Origin: Malus domestica
Taxonomy: Eukaryota; Streptophyta; Magnoliopsida; Rosales; Rosaceae
Reading direction: 5' to 3'
Assembly: GCF_042453785.1 (NCBI RefSeq)
Contig: NC_091673.1
Location: 9,073,001-9,137,000 of the forward strand
Length of the DNA: 64,000 nucleotides
The position numbers and the translations under genes were made by a program. The notes under the pieces were generated by a model that was not told the DNA's origin, ran no database searches, and worked only from the letters and a program-made list of their open reading frames with translations. Positions 63,641-64,000 of the stretch are shown here, piece by piece; the first letter of the stretch is position 1, and each line of letters opens with the position of its first letter.

Positions 63641-64000
63641 CGAAATACTCAGCTTTCTTCCCCCTAATAATACCTATGCAAACCAGCCATACCAGAGCAA
63701 GAGTATCTCATATCATCAGGGTAAAAAACAAGAGTATCCCATATCATGCTTTTTCCCTATCTTTTCCTTTACCCTTATTCTTACCTGCAAGACAAGGAGA
63801 AAGAGAGCAATCAATCAGCACTTAGAATCAAGTTTCCAGTCAATAACTGACTACCTGGAACCTCTTGCCTGATTACTTACTTGGCACTGCTCTCGAGTAC
63901 TCGTCTTCAACATCTTATGCTTCCAAAAAAGATACCACATCTGCCTGAGGAACAGATAGGGCAAGTAAGAAGGATACAAGGAAGCATGTGAAGATAAGTG
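63641..64000 (+). other. 3' region of the TAT element up to the window edge
   Basis: No gene is seen. The purine-rich text near 63955-63990 (AAGTAAGAAGGATACAAGGA) could be the polypurine tract, and TGTGAAGATAAGTG at 63987-64000 a possible 3' LTR start. Only sequence beyond the window can tell. Confidence 0.35.

Larger units (their letters stand above)
49775..64000 (+). mobile_element. Giant Ty3/gypsy element of the TAT type, at least 14 kb, truncated by the window
   Basis: In order: LTR, PBS, gag, pol (protease, RT, RNase H, integrase: the gypsy order), then several kb of tandem repeats, then an extra ORF in antisense, then further tandem repeats, reaching the window edge before a recognisable 3' LTR. 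Large size, a long 3' region and an antisense extra ORF are known traits of the TAT lineage (Ogre and relatives). The element is dead: gag and pol carry many stops and an integrase deletion, and a 2.1-kb LTR-like insertion splits the antisense ORF. Confidence 0.85.

Overview
This 64-kb window looks like plant nuclear DNA. It is AT-rich and intron-bearing, and it is densely packed with plant transposable elements (TEs): Ty1/copia, Ty3/gypsy, L1-type LINEs, Helitrons, hAT and Mutator-like elements, and MITEs. Several repeat families resemble ones I associate with Rosaceae, especially the apple/pear group, but the species is an inference. I see no rRNA, tRNA or CRISPR locus. Only two host genes look intact. 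Both encode small proteins ending in a CYSTM (cysteine-rich transmembrane) module, both lie on the + strand, and both have transposons in an intron.

Layout. 1-3.73 kb: a broken copia element on the minus strand, cut by the window edge, with one LTR. 3.7-14.2 kb: intergenic DNA with two solo LTRs (6.0-6.7 and 7.4-9.7 kb) and a dense cluster of DNA-transposon derivatives, several with perfect 8-10 bp target-site duplications (TSDs). 14.4-17.3 kb: a Helitron that carries four collinear exon pieces of a plant beta-galactosidase. 17.6-18.9 kb: a solo LTR and two MITEs. 21.0-28.8 kb: a complete but decayed copia element with both LTRs and TSD TTTAG, itself interrupted by a 1.66-kb LTR-like insertion. 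29.8-30.9 kb: CYSTM gene 1. 31.9-42.1 kb: one L1-type LINE split by four insertions (a 2-kb gypsy-type LTR, a 1.2-kb solo LTR, a MITE and a second Helitron), plus a fragment of another LINE. The second Helitron carries the N-terminal exons of an ACT-domain-repeat (ACR) protein. 42.8-44.9 kb: CYSTM gene 2, with a His-rich repetitive N-terminus. 45.2-47.4 kb: two non-autonomous hAT elements. 49.8-64 kb: a very large Ty3/gypsy element of the TAT type (LTR, gag, pol, tandem-repeat fields, an antisense extra ORF split by a 2.1-kb LTR-like insertion, and more tandem repeats), running off the right edge.

How the parts relate. The two CYSTM genes are the likely functional content; such proteins are small tail-anchored membrane proteins linked to stress responses. 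The rest is layered TE history, and the nesting gives a relative order: the LINE and the two large LTR elements are older than what is inserted in them. Most retroelement reading frames are closed by stops one C-to-T or G-to-A step from Gln, Arg or Trp codons, as expected of long-methylated DNA. The most interesting material is the pair of related Helitrons carrying fragments of two different host genes, the TAT antisense ORF, the arrays of perfect 32-bp palindromes in the TAT 3' region, and the palindromic TRIM inside a CYSTM intron.

All calls come from reading the sequence by eye. Family names rest on motif recognition, not on database searches.
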